The notes beneath the pieces were generated by a model. It did no database searches. It worked only from the letters and a program-made list of their open reading frames with translations, and had not been told where the DNA came from. From Brumimicrobium oceani (GTDB lineage: Bacteria > Bacteroidota > Bacteroidia > Flavobacteriales_D > Crocinitomicaceae), in contig NZ_QFRJ01000002.1 in NCBI RefSeq assembly GCF_003143775.1, positions 144,501-208,500 of the forward strand: a stretch of DNA of 64,000 nt, written 5' to 3'. Of the stretch, positions 25,300-33,814 are shown piece by piece (the stretch's first letter is position 1; every line of letters starts with the position of its first letter). The translations under genes were made by a program, and so were the position numbers.

Positions 25300-27039
25300 A
25301 TGACAAAAGCACATAGCTTCCATATTCCTGTTATGGGAATTGGATTCACAATAGATTCCCCGATGAAGGTTGCACAATATGGTATTGACTCCGTTGTCTC
25401 GCTTGTAGATGATGAGTTGATGGAGAAACTAAGAAAAGTGTACAGCAAAAAGTTCAAGATCAATTATATTGAAATTCCAAAAAAAATTAATGATTACAGA
25501 GCAAAAAGAATAACATCGTATTTAAACTTGATTAAAGAGGTAAGCGAACAGAGGTTTGAAGAACTCAAAAAATCGGCAAACGGATTAAAAGATTATTTTA
25601 GCTTGTGTAACGAAGAAATCCCTGCGAAAGAACTTTGCAAAAATAATATGACATTAGGAAGTATTGATGTTAATATTATGACCAAAGTAGATAAAGAAAA
25701 CTATAAAGACAAGGAACTTTTACCCTTTGAATACAATGACGCACACGCAGCTTTGCGTGGTTATGCTCAAAGCGCACTAAACACATCTTTAGTCCTTTCT
25801 GCAGGAATGAATCCAAGACTCTACAGTTACATTGAACAATTTGAAGACTTTTACGCCAACGAAACAGGTAAAATAAAGAAAAAAATAATACTCAAGGTCA
25901 GTGATTATAGGTCGGCGATTATTCAAGGAAAATTTTTAGCTAAAAAAGGGATTTGGGTGTCAGAATACAGGATTGAATCGGGATTGAACTGCGGAGGCCA
26001 CGCCTTTGCAACAAACGGATTTTTGATGGGTCCCATTTTAGCAGAATTTAGAGACAATAAAGAAAGCACCAAGAACGAACTGTTTTCCATCCTTTGCAAA
26101 GCCTTAGCGTCCAAAGGTAGAGTTATACCCAAAAATGCACCCAAAATAAAATACTCCGCACAAGGTGGTATTGGAACAGCAGAGGAACATGATTTTTTAC
26201 TGAAACATTATGAATTTGACAGTATTGGTTGGGGCACACCTTTCTTACTCGTTCCGGAAGCTACAACTGTAGACAAAGCAACACTGGAAAAACTTAAAAA
26301 CGCCAAGGAAGATGACTTATACCTCAGTGACATCTCACCATTAGGAGTTCCGTTCAACAACCTTAGAGGAAACTCAAAAGACTTAGAAAAGGAATCAAAC
26401 ATTACAAAAAAACGTCCTGGAAGCTCTTGTCCAAAGAAATACCTCGCGCAAAACAAGGAGTTTACAGAACAAAACATCTGTACTGCGTCCCGTCAATATC
26501 AACATTTTAAAATTCAAGAACTACAAGAGGAAAAGCTACCAAAATTGGAATATGAAAAAAGATACAACAAAATCACTGAGAAGTCTTGTATTTGTGTTGG
26601 ATTAGGGACTTCCGCCCTACTGAATGAAGGGATAGACACCCGAAAAGAAGGTCCGGGTGTATCAGTTTGTCCAGGACCAAATTTAGCTTACTTCTCAAAC
26701 GAAATGACGCTAAAAGAAGCTGTTGACCATATCTACAAGCGAAAGAACATGATGACACGAACAGACCGTCCGCATATGTTTATTAAAGAACTGCGCTTAT
26801 ATTTGAGCGATTTTAAAAAGAAAATTGAAGAGCTTCCCGTTCATTGGAATAAAAAAGATATTAATTTGTTGAAGTCCTACAGTGAAAATTTACAGAAGGG
26901 CATCTCTTATTACAAAGAAATATTTTCATCACAGAATCAGTATTTTATAAACGAAAAAAGAAGGAATATTTCCGAATTAATCAATAGTAGTATACTTTTA
27001 AAAAGTTGGTCGGAGAAGCTTGAATTCGAAATAGCTTAG
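25300..27039 (+). CDS. Putative FMN TIM-barrel/Fe-S oxidoreductase, function unknown
   Basis: A 579-residue cytoplasmic protein I cannot name. The N-terminus (PVMGIGFTIDSPMKVAQYG, then SVVSLVDDELMEKLR) and the block KYSAQGGIGTAEEHDFLLKH (about 284-303), followed by WGTPFLLVPEATT (311-323), resemble the FMN-phosphate-binding half of nitronate monooxygenase or glutamate synthase barrels (GGI, then a GT-F motif). RIESGLNCGGHAFAT (about 224-238) also looks glutamate-synthase-like. Cysteines at about 377, 394, 430, 432 and 457 could hold an Fe-S cluster; others are at 103, 113, 231 and 266. The last 100 residues are helical and charged. The FNR-type dyad upstream and terminator at 27096-27135 make a single-gene, probably oxygen-controlled unit. 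Confidence 0.6.
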   Translation: MTKAHSFHIPVMGIGFTIDSPMKVAQYGIDSVVSLVDDELMEKLRKVYSKKFKINYIEIPKKINDYRAKRITSYLNLIKEVSEQRFEELKKSANGLKDYFSLCNEEIPAKELCKNNMTLGSIDVNIMTKVDKENYKDKELLPFEYNDAHAALRGYAQSALNTSLVLSAGMNPRLYSYIEQFEDFYANETGKIKKKIILKVSDYRSAIIQGKFLAKKGIWVSEYRIESGLNCGGHAFATNGFLMGPILAEFRDNKESTKNELFSILCKALASKGRVIPKNAPKIKYSAQGGIGTAEEHDFLLKHYEFDSIGWGTPFLLVPEATTVDKATLEKLKNAKEDDLYLSDISPLGVPFNNLRGNSKDLEKESNITKKRPGSSCPKKYLAQNKEFTEQNICTASRQYQHFKIQELQEEKLPKLEYEKRYNKITEKSCICVGLGTSALLNEGIDTRKEGPGVSVCPGPNLAYFSNEMTLKEAVDHIYKRKNMMTRTDRPHMFIKELRLYLSDFKKKIEELPVHWNKKDINLLKSYSENLQKGISYYKEIFSSQNQYFINEKRRNISELINSSILLKSWSEKLEFEIA

Positions 27040-27095
27040 ACTCACAAAGGCCTCAAATAATTGCTTGAACCAGTTGTTTTAAGCTTCTTAAAAAT

Positions 27096-27135
27096 AACGG
27101 AAACAATTCGCATAATTGTTTCCGTTCATTTTTTA
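27096..27135 (+). terminator. Terminator of the 579-residue gene
   Basis: AACGGAAACAATT (27096-27108) pairs perfectly with AATTGTTTCCGTT (27114-27126) around a five-base loop and leads into a T-run. Confidence 0.88.
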
Positions 27136-27242
27136 AATAGGTTACCCACAACCATACTCGTTCTTTACAACAATAACAACTATTTGTAAAATAAGTCTTT
27201 GAAGCTAAATTAATAGTAAGCGAAAATCAAAAAAAGATTCAG

Positions 27243-27283
27243 TCCGAAGCCTGAGAAATCCTCAGTCGTTTGACTCCTTCGGA
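27243..27283. other. Compact folded element in intergenic DNA
   Basis: TCCGAAG (27243-27249) and CTTCGGA (27277-27283) enclose CTGAG-AAATC-CTCAG (27251-27265) and AGTC-GTTT-GACT (about 27264-27275). The two inner hairpins share two bases, so they are alternatives, or one is shortened. The rest of the 27040-27597 gap has no gene that I can see apart from the FKBP promoter. Confidence 0.3.
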
Positions 27284-27512
27284 ATTGCAGTTGTTATATA
27301 AATGATGCAGGAAAGTTGCCTGTCGATTATAAATCCGAAAATACAGAGTATTGAGGAATGTCTTTTGTTGTTCAGAAAAACCTTTAATAAGTCATATTAA
27401 ACTAAACTCAAAGCTTTTAAATTAATACTAGTGTTCACTTTAGGAGGAATCAATTTTTTAACAGAATTTGCGATAAAATACTTCACTAAATTCAAAAAAA
27501 GCAGCTTATATC

Positions 27513-27543
27513 TTTGGACTTCGTAACATAAGCCATAACTTTG
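27513..27543 (+). promoter_or_regulatory. FKBP promoter, textbook Bacteroidota form
   Basis: TTTG at 27513-27516, then exactly 19 bases, then TAACTTTG at 27536-27543. This is the cleanest -33/-7 pair in the window. Leader of about 50 bases before ATG 27598. Confidence 0.7.
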
Positions 27544-27597
27544 CACAAGATTTGAGTAAATATGCTTTAATCATTATTAATATACAAACAAAGTTTT

Positions 27598-28029
27598 ATG
27601 AGTCAAGTTAAACAAAATGACAAGGTAAAAGTACACTACACAGGTAAATTAGCAAACGGTGAAGTTTTCGATAGTTCAGAAGGACGTGATCCAATGGAAT
27701 TTCAGGTTGGTACAGGTCAACTAATCCCAGGATTCGAGAATGGTGTAATTGACATGAAAGTTAATGAGAAAAAGACAATAGTAATTCCTTCAGCAGAAGC
27801 TTATGGCGAGCCACGCGAAGAATTAATTCAAGAAGTACCAAGAGATCGTTTACCTCAAGATATTCAACCAGAAGTGGGTATGGGTTTAGTGTCTAAAGCT
27901 CCAGATGGTAATGAAATTCAATTGCTAGTAAAAGAAGTTAAAGAAGATGCCATTATCGTTGATGGTAATCATCCTTTAGCAGGTAAAGAATTAACTTTTG
28001 ATATAGAGGTGGTGGGAATCAACTCATAA
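27598..28029 (+). CDS. FKBP-type peptidyl-prolyl cis-trans isomerase (SlyD-like)
   Basis: Cytoplasmic prolyl isomerase/chaperone of 143 residues. The FKBP core is split by an insert-in-flap domain: VHYTGKLANGEVFDSSEGRDP and GTGQLIPGFENGVIDM at the start, the insert about 70-125, then GNHPLAGKELTFDIEV at the end, which is the SlyD pattern. It lacks the His-rich metal-binding tail of E. coli SlyD. It is a single gene with a consensus promoter and terminator. Confidence 0.93.
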   Translation: MSQVKQNDKVKVHYTGKLANGEVFDSSEGRDPMEFQVGTGQLIPGFENGVIDMKVNEKKTIVIPSAEAYGEPREELIQEVPRDRLPQDIQPEVGMGLVSKAPDGNEIQLLVKEVKEDAIIVDGNHPLAGKELTFDIEVVGINS

Positions 28030-28050
28030 TTAATAGTTATAATATAATTT

Positions 28051-28078
28051 AAAAAGGCGACAGAGTTCTCGCCTTTTT
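28051..28078 (+). terminator. FKBP gene terminator
   Basis: AAAAAGGCGA (28051-28060) pairs with TCGCCTTTTT (28069-28078) around an 8-base loop; the T-run continues to 28081. Confidence 0.88.
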
Positions 28079-28145
28079 TTTATGTCCAGTTTTTAACAAA
28101 AACGCTGTAGCCCTTTGTTTATTAAGAATCAATCTAATTTAGAAC

Positions 28146-28157
28146 TGATATAAATCA
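28146..28157 (+). promoter_or_regulatory. FNR/CRP-type operator upstream of the cbb3 operon
   Basis: TGATATAAATCA has the core TGAT-N4-ATCA, the same as the dyad at 25233-25244. Its centre lies about 62-64 bases before the expected transcript start, near the class I activator position. FNR-type control of cbb3 oxidase is well known in Proteobacteria; for this organism it is an inference. A second dyad TCAC-N4-GTGA lies at 28189-28200. Confidence 0.55.
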
Positions 28158-28201
28158 TGTTTTTATCTGTATCTTAACTGTTAATTATTCACAATCGTGA
28201 G

Positions 28202-28209
28202 TATATTTG
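28202..28209 (+). promoter_or_regulatory. cbb3 operon promoter -7 box
   Basis: TATATTTG is a perfect TAnnTTTG and ends four bases before the ccoS ATG, so the transcript may be leaderless. No TTTG -33 element is at the right distance, which fits dependence on an activator. Confidence 0.5.
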
Positions 28210-28213
28210 TACC

Positions 28214-28405
28214 ATGGAAATTATATACGTAATGTTAGTTGTGAGTTTGCTTCTCGCACTATTGTTTTTAATCTCTTTTATATGGGCCAATAAAACTGGA
28301 CAGTATGATGATGATGTAACACCAGGCATGCGCATGTTATTCGAAGATGAAGAAGTAAAAGAAAAAGTTGAAATAGAAGTTAAAGAAAAACCAATTAAAG
28401 AATAA
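28214..28405 (+). CDS. ccoS: cbb3-type oxidase assembly protein CcoS
   Basis: Small assembly factor for the cbb3 oxidase, needed for cofactor insertion into CcoN. The 63 residues have a single membrane helix (about 3-25) and the family stretch WANKTGQYDDDVTPGMRMLF, followed by an acidic/lysine tail. Its stop shares one base with the ccoN start (TAATG), so the genes are translationally coupled. CcoI/FixI, its usual partner, is absent from this window. Confidence 0.92.
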   Translation: MEIIYVMLVVSLLLALLFLISFIWANKTGQYDDDVTPGMRMLFEDEEVKEKVEIEVKEKPIKE

Positions 28406-30585
28406 TGGAAAAAGTAGAAGTTAGGTATGACAACAAAATTGTAAAGTACTTTGCGTACGCCACAATTATTTGGGGAATAACAGGAATGACGGTCGGATTG
28501 ATTGCGGCTTTGCAGTTAGCTTTCCCTGATTTTTTCAATGATTACCTTGGGTATAAGTATATATCTTTTGGTAGAATTCGTCCATTGCACACCAATGCAG
28601 TGATTTTTGCTTTCGTAGGAAACGCAATTTTTACGGGTGTTTATTACTCACTTCAGCGTTTATTGAAAACAAGAATGTGGAGTGATAAATTAAGTTACTT
28701 GAACTTTTGGGGATGGCAACTAATTATTCTTTCAGCGGTAATTACTTTACCAATGGGATTCACTTCTACAAAAGAATATGCGGAATTAGAATGGCCTATT
28801 GATATTGCTATTGCCGTGATGTGGGTTGTTTTTGGTTGGAACATGTTCGCTACAATTCTTGTGAGACGTGTTAAACACCTTTATGTAGCAATATGGTTTT
28901 ACTTGGCTACATTCGTAACCGTTGCCGTTCTTCACATATTTAACTCTTTCGAGGTTCCTGTGCACTTCATGAAAAGTTACTCTTGGTACTCTGGAGTTCA
29001 GGATGCCTTAGTTCAGTGGTGGTATGGACACAATGCAGTAGCATTCTTCTTAACTACACCTTTCCTTGGATTGATGTATTACTTCGTACCAAAAGCAGCT
29101 AATCGTCCAATTTACTCTTATAAACTATCAATTATCCACTTCTGGGCATTGATCTTCTTATACATTTGGGCTGGACCACACCACTTATTATATTCAAGTT
29201 TGCCAGATTGGGCACAATCACTAGGAGTTGTATTCTCAATCATGTTAATTGCTCCATCTTGGGGTGGAATGCTAAATGGTCTTTTAACGCTGAGAGGTGT
29301 TTGGGATAAAGTAAGAGATAATGTTGTATTAAAATTCTTCGTAGTAGCCCTTACTGCTTATGGTATGGCAACATTTGAAGGACCAATGTTATCATTGAAA
29401 AACATTAACTCAATTACACACTTTACGGATTGGATTGTTGCTCACGTTCACGTAGGTGGATTAGGTTGGAATGGAATGTTAACCTTCGGAATGATGTATT
29501 ATTTATTCCCACGCTTATTCAAAGTTGAATTATACTCTAAATCTTTAGCCAACGCTCACTTCTGGATTGCAACTTTAGGGATCTTACTTTGGACTATTCC
29601 AATGTACTGGGCTGGATTTAGTCAAGGTTTAATGTGGCAAGAATTTAACCCAGACGGAACTTTAATGTACCCTGACTTCTTAAGTACTGTTACAGCACTT
29701 AAACCATTCTACATTATGCGTACTTTTGGTGGATTAATCTACATCATCGGTGTATTTATGATGGCATACAACATCAGAAAAACGGTTAAATTAGGTTCAT
29801 TCATTAAAGAAGAAGTAGTATTAGTTACTCCAACAATTGACAAGAAAGAAGACCACTCTGGCGAACACTGGCACAGAGTTATCGAGCGTAAACCAGTTCG
29901 AATGTTAGTATTTAGTTTCATCGTAATTGCGATTGGTGGTGCGGTAGAGATTATTCCTACAATGGCTGTTGAATCTAACATTCAAAAAATATCTCAAGTT
30001 AAGCCTTACACTCCTCTAGAGTTAGAAGGTCGTGATATTTACATTCGCGAAGGATGTGTTGGTTGTCACTCTCAAATGGTTCGTCCATTACGTTTCGAAA
30101 CAGAGCGTTATGGTGAATACTCTAAAGCTGGTGAATTTGTTTATGACCACCCGTTCTTGTGGGGATCTAAGCGTACAGGGCCAGACTTAGCGCGTGAAGG
30201 AGGATTAAGAAGTGATTCTTGGCACTACTCTCACATGATTATGCCTAAAGAAATTTCTCCAGGTTCAATCATGCCTGCTTACCCTTGGTTAGCTGAGGAA
30301 AACCTTGACACAAAGCACCTTGAAAAGAAAATTCGCGTGTTACAAAGCATGGGAGTTCCTTATCCAGAAGGTTTTGATCAAGAAGCCATGGCTGATTTAG
30401 AAGCACAAGCGAATAAAATTGCACAAAATGTGATTAAGGATTTGAGTAAAGAACAAAGTAATGTAGCCGTTTCTGACATAGCTAATAAAGAGATTATTGC
30501 TCTTATCGCTTACCTTCAAAGATTAGGTACAGACATTAAAGCTGTTCCTGCTGATGAGACTGAGGTAGAAACTTCAATGAAATAA
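28405..30585 (+). CDS. ccoNO: cbb3 oxidase fused subunits I and II
   Basis: High-affinity terminal oxidase core. The 726 residues are a fusion of CcoN and CcoO. CcoN (about 1-480, about 12 helices) keeps haem/CuB ligands His62 (PLHTN), His209 (YGHN), His259-260 (GPHHLL) and His347/His349 (AHVHVGG). CcoO (about 495-726) has one membrane anchor and the monohaem site CVGCH (551-555) with later Met ligands (IMPAYPW). Fusion is usual in Bacteroidota. A linker of 30 charged residues (KKEDHSGEHWHR) joins the parts. It uses O2 at low concentration and pumps protons. Confidence 0.97.
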   Translation: MEKVEVRYDNKIVKYFAYATIIWGITGMTVGLIAALQLAFPDFFNDYLGYKYISFGRIRPLHTNAVIFAFVGNAIFTGVYYSLQRLLKTRMWSDKLSYLNFWGWQLIILSAVITLPMGFTSTKEYAELEWPIDIAIAVMWVVFGWNMFATILVRRVKHLYVAIWFYLATFVTVAVLHIFNSFEVPVHFMKSYSWYSGVQDALVQWWYGHNAVAFFLTTPFLGLMYYFVPKAANRPIYSYKLSIIHFWALIFLYIWAGPHHLLYSSLPDWAQSLGVVFSIMLIAPSWGGMLNGLLTLRGVWDKVRDNVVLKFFVVALTAYGMATFEGPMLSLKNINSITHFTDWIVAHVHVGGLGWNGMLTFGMMYYLFPRLFKVELYSKSLANAHFWIATLGILLWTIPMYWAGFSQGLMWQEFNPDGTLMYPDFLSTVTALKPFYIMRTFGGLIYIIGVFMMAYNIRKTVKLGSFIKEEVVLVTPTIDKKEDHSGEHWHRVIERKPVRMLVFSFIVIAIGGAVEIIPTMAVESNIQKISQVKPYTPLELEGRDIYIREGCVGCHSQMVRPLRFETERYGEYSKAGEFVYDHPFLWGSKRTGPDLAREGGLRSDSWHYSHMIMPKEISPGSIMPAYPWLAEENLDTKHLEKKIRVLQSMGVPYPEGFDQEAMADLEAQANKIAQNVIKDLSKEQSNVAVSDIANKEIIALIAYLQRLGTDIKAVPADETEVETSMK

Positions 30586-30592
30586 TAGATTT

Positions 30593-30796
30593 ATGCTTAG
30601 ATACATTAAACATAACATGTCGGAAATAGTTGGGATAGAAATATTCCCAATTATTTCCCTCGTCATCTTCGTACTCTTTTTTGTAGTAATGCTTTGGAGA
30701 ATGTACAAAATGACCAAAAAAGAAACAGATATTTATAGTCAAATTCCATTATTGGAAGATGATGAAATTTTAGATACTAACGACACTAAAAATTAA
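30593..30796 (+). CDS. ccoQ: cbb3 oxidase small subunit CcoQ/FixQ
   Basis: Small stabilising subunit of 67 residues with one membrane helix (about 16-40, IISLVIFVLFFVVMLWRMY) and a polar acidic tail. ATG 30593 and ATG 30617 are both possible; the shorter form begins MSEIVG. Placement between ccoNO and ccoP and the RMYKMTKKE turn support the call. Confidence 0.85.
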   Translation: MLRYIKHNMSEIVGIEIFPIISLVIFVLFFVVMLWRMYKMTKKETDIYSQIPLLEDDEILDTNDTKN

Positions 30797-30798
30797 TT

Positions 30799-32256
30799 AT
30801 GAAAAGAATGATGAACTTAAGGAAATCAATCCTTCTAAGCATTTTAACAGTCGGACTTTCACTTGTGGCCAATGGTCAAGATGGACAAAAGATATACGAA
30901 AGTAAATGTTCTGTCTGTCATATTCTTGGAAAGGACGCAACTGGTCCAAACTTAGTTGGTGTAAAAGCAAAATGGGAAGGCGAAGAAGAAAACCTATATA
31001 AATGGGTACTTAATCCTGCTAAACTAATAGAATCAGGAGAAAGCGAAAGAGCTTTGATTGCTGAGCAATTTAGCCCTGCTCCTATGCTCGCTCAAAACAT
31101 AACGATTGAAGAGGCCAAAGCAGTAATTGAATATGCGGATAGTTATGTTGCTGAGGCACCGGTTGCTGCAGCAGCAGACCAAGCGACAGCTGTAAGCACA
31201 GACATGGCGACAGGCGATGTTGTTTATGTAGATAATTACGAAGAAAATCTTACCATTTTTAAAGTGTTCATGTTTATCATATTAATTCTTTTGCTAGGAA
31301 TCTTTATGGTATCACGTAGCACTTCTGCCTTAATTAACTCGGATATGTATCGCGAAAAAATTGCAGAATTACATCACAAGTCGAAAAATGGTGGTAAAGC
31401 CTTAACGATGTTGTTGGTTCTTGGATTTATAGGTAGCAGTCAAATGGCAAGTGCATTAAGCTTTACGGGACCAACTCAAGCAGCAAAAGACTTGGAGTTA
31501 TGGGTTTATGTAACTGCAGCAGATATTAATGCATTGTTGATTATTACTTTATTACTTTTAGGATTCTTGTTAATGATGATCAATATGTTCTACAAAACTT
31601 TGAGAATCATTAAACCTAAGGAAGTTAGGGTAAAAGCAGATGGAACTCCAGAAAGAAGCAGTTTTATGCAAGCAATGCAAGGAGGTGTTTCAATTGAAGA
31701 CGAGCACAAAGTAGATCTTGGTCATGATTATGATGGAATTCGTGAGTTGGACAATCCTATGCCACCATGGTGGGTTGCTTTATTCTATGTAACGATTGCT
31801 TTCTCTGTTGTATATGTATTCCATTACCATATTTTAGGTACAGGAGATTTGCAACAAGCGGAGTACGACAAATCTGTTGAACAAGCGAAAATCGAAATTG
31901 CAGCATATAGGGAAGCAAATGCCATGAATATCGATGAAACGAATGCTATCCTTATGGAAGAAGCTTCTGATCTGATGGCAGGTCAAGCCATTTATGAAAA
32001 CAACTGTGCAGTATGTCACCAACCGGATGGACAAGGAGAAATTGGACCAAACCTAACGGATGACTATTGGATTTATGGAGGAGATATTAAAGACGTGTAT
32101 AAAGTACTTAAATACGGTGCACCGAAAGGAATGCCTGCACACGAATCTATATTAAATCCAATTCAGATACAACAAGTAGCTTCCTTTGTCCTTCACTTTG
32201 ATGAAGTAACTCCTGAGAATGGAGGGAAAGAACCGGAGGGAGATTTGGTTGAATAA
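30799..32256 (+). CDS. ccoP: cbb3 oxidase subunit III with an additional N-terminal cytochrome c domain
   Basis: Electron-entry subunit. The 485 residues have: an N-terminal signal segment, then a cytochrome c domain with CSVCH (37-41); a membrane helix about 152-172; helices about 200-218 and 241-265; a fourth about 323-342; and a C-terminal cytochrome c domain with CAVCH (403-407), MPPWWVALFY just before the last helix. The final part is canonical CcoP; the first 150 residues are an added monohaem domain. I infer an intramolecular electron relay that would replace or supplement a soluble donor. A terminator lies directly downstream. Confidence 0.92.
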   Translation: MKRMMNLRKSILLSILTVGLSLVANGQDGQKIYESKCSVCHILGKDATGPNLVGVKAKWEGEEENLYKWVLNPAKLIESGESERALIAEQFSPAPMLAQNITIEEAKAVIEYADSYVAEAPVAAAADQATAVSTDMATGDVVYVDNYEENLTIFKVFMFIILILLLGIFMVSRSTSALINSDMYREKIAELHHKSKNGGKALTMLLVLGFIGSSQMASALSFTGPTQAAKDLELWVYVTAADINALLIITLLLLGFLLMMINMFYKTLRIIKPKEVRVKADGTPERSSFMQAMQGGVSIEDEHKVDLGHDYDGIRELDNPMPPWWVALFYVTIAFSVVYVFHYHILGTGDLQQAEYDKSVEQAKIEIAAYREANAMNIDETNAILMEEASDLMAGQAIYENNCAVCHQPDGQGEIGPNLTDDYWIYGGDIKDVYKVLKYGAPKGMPAHESILNPIQIQQVASFVLHFDEVTPENGGKEPEGDLVE

Positions 32257-32281
32257 ACCAAAAAAATATATAACTTATGAG

Positions 32282-32333
32282 ACGATATAGATTTAGTTGT
32301 TAATTGAAGCAGCTGGAATCTATATCGTTTTTT
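32282..32333 (+). terminator. Terminator between ccoP and ccoG
   Basis: ACGATATAGATT (32282-32293) pairs exactly with AATCTATATCGT (32317-32328), 23-base loop, followed by TTTTT. ccoG then needs its own promoter or readthrough; CATATTTG (32347-32354 region) is a weak -7 candidate. Confidence 0.75.
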
Positions 32334-32382
32334 CATATATAATGGCATATTTGACTAGAAATTGTCACTAAAAAAACACAAG

Positions 32383-33795
32383 ATGTTAAAAGAAGAAGAC
32401 TTATACGAAGATGAATTTAGAGATTCCATCTCAACCATTGGAGAGGATGGTAAAAGAATTTGGGTTTATCCTAAAAAGCCCAAGGGAATGTTTCACAAAT
32501 GGAGACTTGTTCTTAGTATCTTTTTAATTGCGTTTTTGTTTGTGGCACCTCATATTAAGATTGGTGGACAGCCGCTAATTTTAATAGGTATACTAGAACG
32601 TAAATTCGTTCTATTTGGTCAGGTATTCTGGCCTCAAGACCTTTACATATTTGCATTTACGATGATTTTAATGATGGTTTTCATCATCCTATTTACCGTC
32701 GTTTTTGGTAGGGTTTTCTGTGGTTGGGTCTGTCCTCAAACCATATTTATGGAGTTTGTATTTCGTAAAATCGAATATTGGATTGAAGGAGACTGGACAC
32801 GTCAGAAGAAATTAAATAAACAACCTTGGAACAAAGAGAAAATTTTTAAGAAAACTGCAAAGCACTCTATTTTCCTTTTGGTTTCATTCCTTATAGGAAA
32901 TACATTTTTGGCTTACATTATTGGTGCTGATGCATTATGGGAAATTCAAACAGACCCTCTTTCTGCACACTTAGGTGGTTTCATAGCAATGGTCGTTTTT
33001 TCATTGGTATTTTACGGAGTATTTGCTTTCATGAGAGAACAAGTCTGTACAACAATTTGTCCTTACGGAAGACTTCAAGGTGTACTATTGGATAAAGATT
33101 CCATCATTGTTGCTTACGACCATAAACGTGGAGAAAGCAGAGGCCGATTCAAGAAAACTGAAAACAGAGAGGAAGTTGGTAAAGGAGATTGTATAGATTG
33201 TAAACAATGTGTACACGTTTGTCCTACCGGTATTGATATCAGAAATGGAACTCAGCTGGAATGTGTAAACTGTACTGCCTGTATAGATGCATGTGACGAT
33301 ATCATGGAGGCTGTAAACCTTCCAAAGGGATTAATTCGCTATGCTTCTGAAAACAATATTGAAGGTGGGAAAAAGTTTAAATTCACTAAAAGAATGCAAG
33401 CTTACACCGCTCTCTTAGGATTATTGCTAGTGATTTGGGGAGCTTTAGTTTTCACTAGAACAGACTTTGAAGCTGTAGTGTTGAAGAAAAGAGGTTCAAC
33501 TTATCAGGTATTAGAAAACGGAATAATTAGTAATATTTACGAAATTAGTCTGATTAATAAATCCAAAGAAAGCTTTGATGTTCAACTTCAACTAGAAGAT
33601 GGTTTAGAGGGCTCTATAAGCATGCCTAAATCTTCTATTTCTCTTGGACCAGAGGAACAAATTAAAGACAATTTTGTGATCCGATTGGATTCAAAAGAGC
33701 TTAAACGAGGACAAAAGAAACTCAAGATTAAAATCTTAGGAGACGGAGAAGAACTTTATGAGGTAAAAACAAGTTTTGTTGGACCTTTACTTTAA
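32383..33795 (+). CDS. ccoG: Cytochrome c oxidase accessory protein CcoG
   Basis: Membrane Fe-S protein that supplies reduced copper for cbb3 assembly. ATG 32383 gives 470 residues; an upstream TTG at 32362 would add seven and lacks support. Features are several helices in the first 200 residues, FCGWVCPQTIFMEF and CTTICPYGRLQGVLL Cys motifs, two ferredoxin-type clusters (CIDCKQCVHVCPTGIDIRN and CVNCTACIDACDDIME) near 270-315, one more helix near 340-365, and a periplasmic Ig-like C-terminal domain. Confidence 0.94.
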   Translation: MLKEEDLYEDEFRDSISTIGEDGKRIWVYPKKPKGMFHKWRLVLSIFLIAFLFVAPHIKIGGQPLILIGILERKFVLFGQVFWPQDLYIFAFTMILMMVFIILFTVVFGRVFCGWVCPQTIFMEFVFRKIEYWIEGDWTRQKKLNKQPWNKEKIFKKTAKHSIFLLVSFLIGNTFLAYIIGADALWEIQTDPLSAHLGGFIAMVVFSLVFYGVFAFMREQVCTTICPYGRLQGVLLDKDSIIVAYDHKRGESRGRFKKTENREEVGKGDCIDCKQCVHVCPTGIDIRNGTQLECVNCTACIDACDDIMEAVNLPKGLIRYASENNIEGGKKFKFTKRMQAYTALLGLLLVIWGALVFTRTDFEAVVLKKRGSTYQVLENGIISNIYEISLINKSKESFDVQLQLEDGLEGSISMPKSSISLGPEEQIKDNFVIRLDSKELKRGQKKLKIKILGDGEELYEVKTSFVGPLL

Positions 33796-33814
33796 CAAAT
33801 TAAATTAGAATAAA

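Noticed and set aside
25300-27039. Firm call as nitronate monooxygenase
   Set aside because: Only part of the phosphate-binding block matches; the catalytic His and the rest of the fold could not be confirmed.
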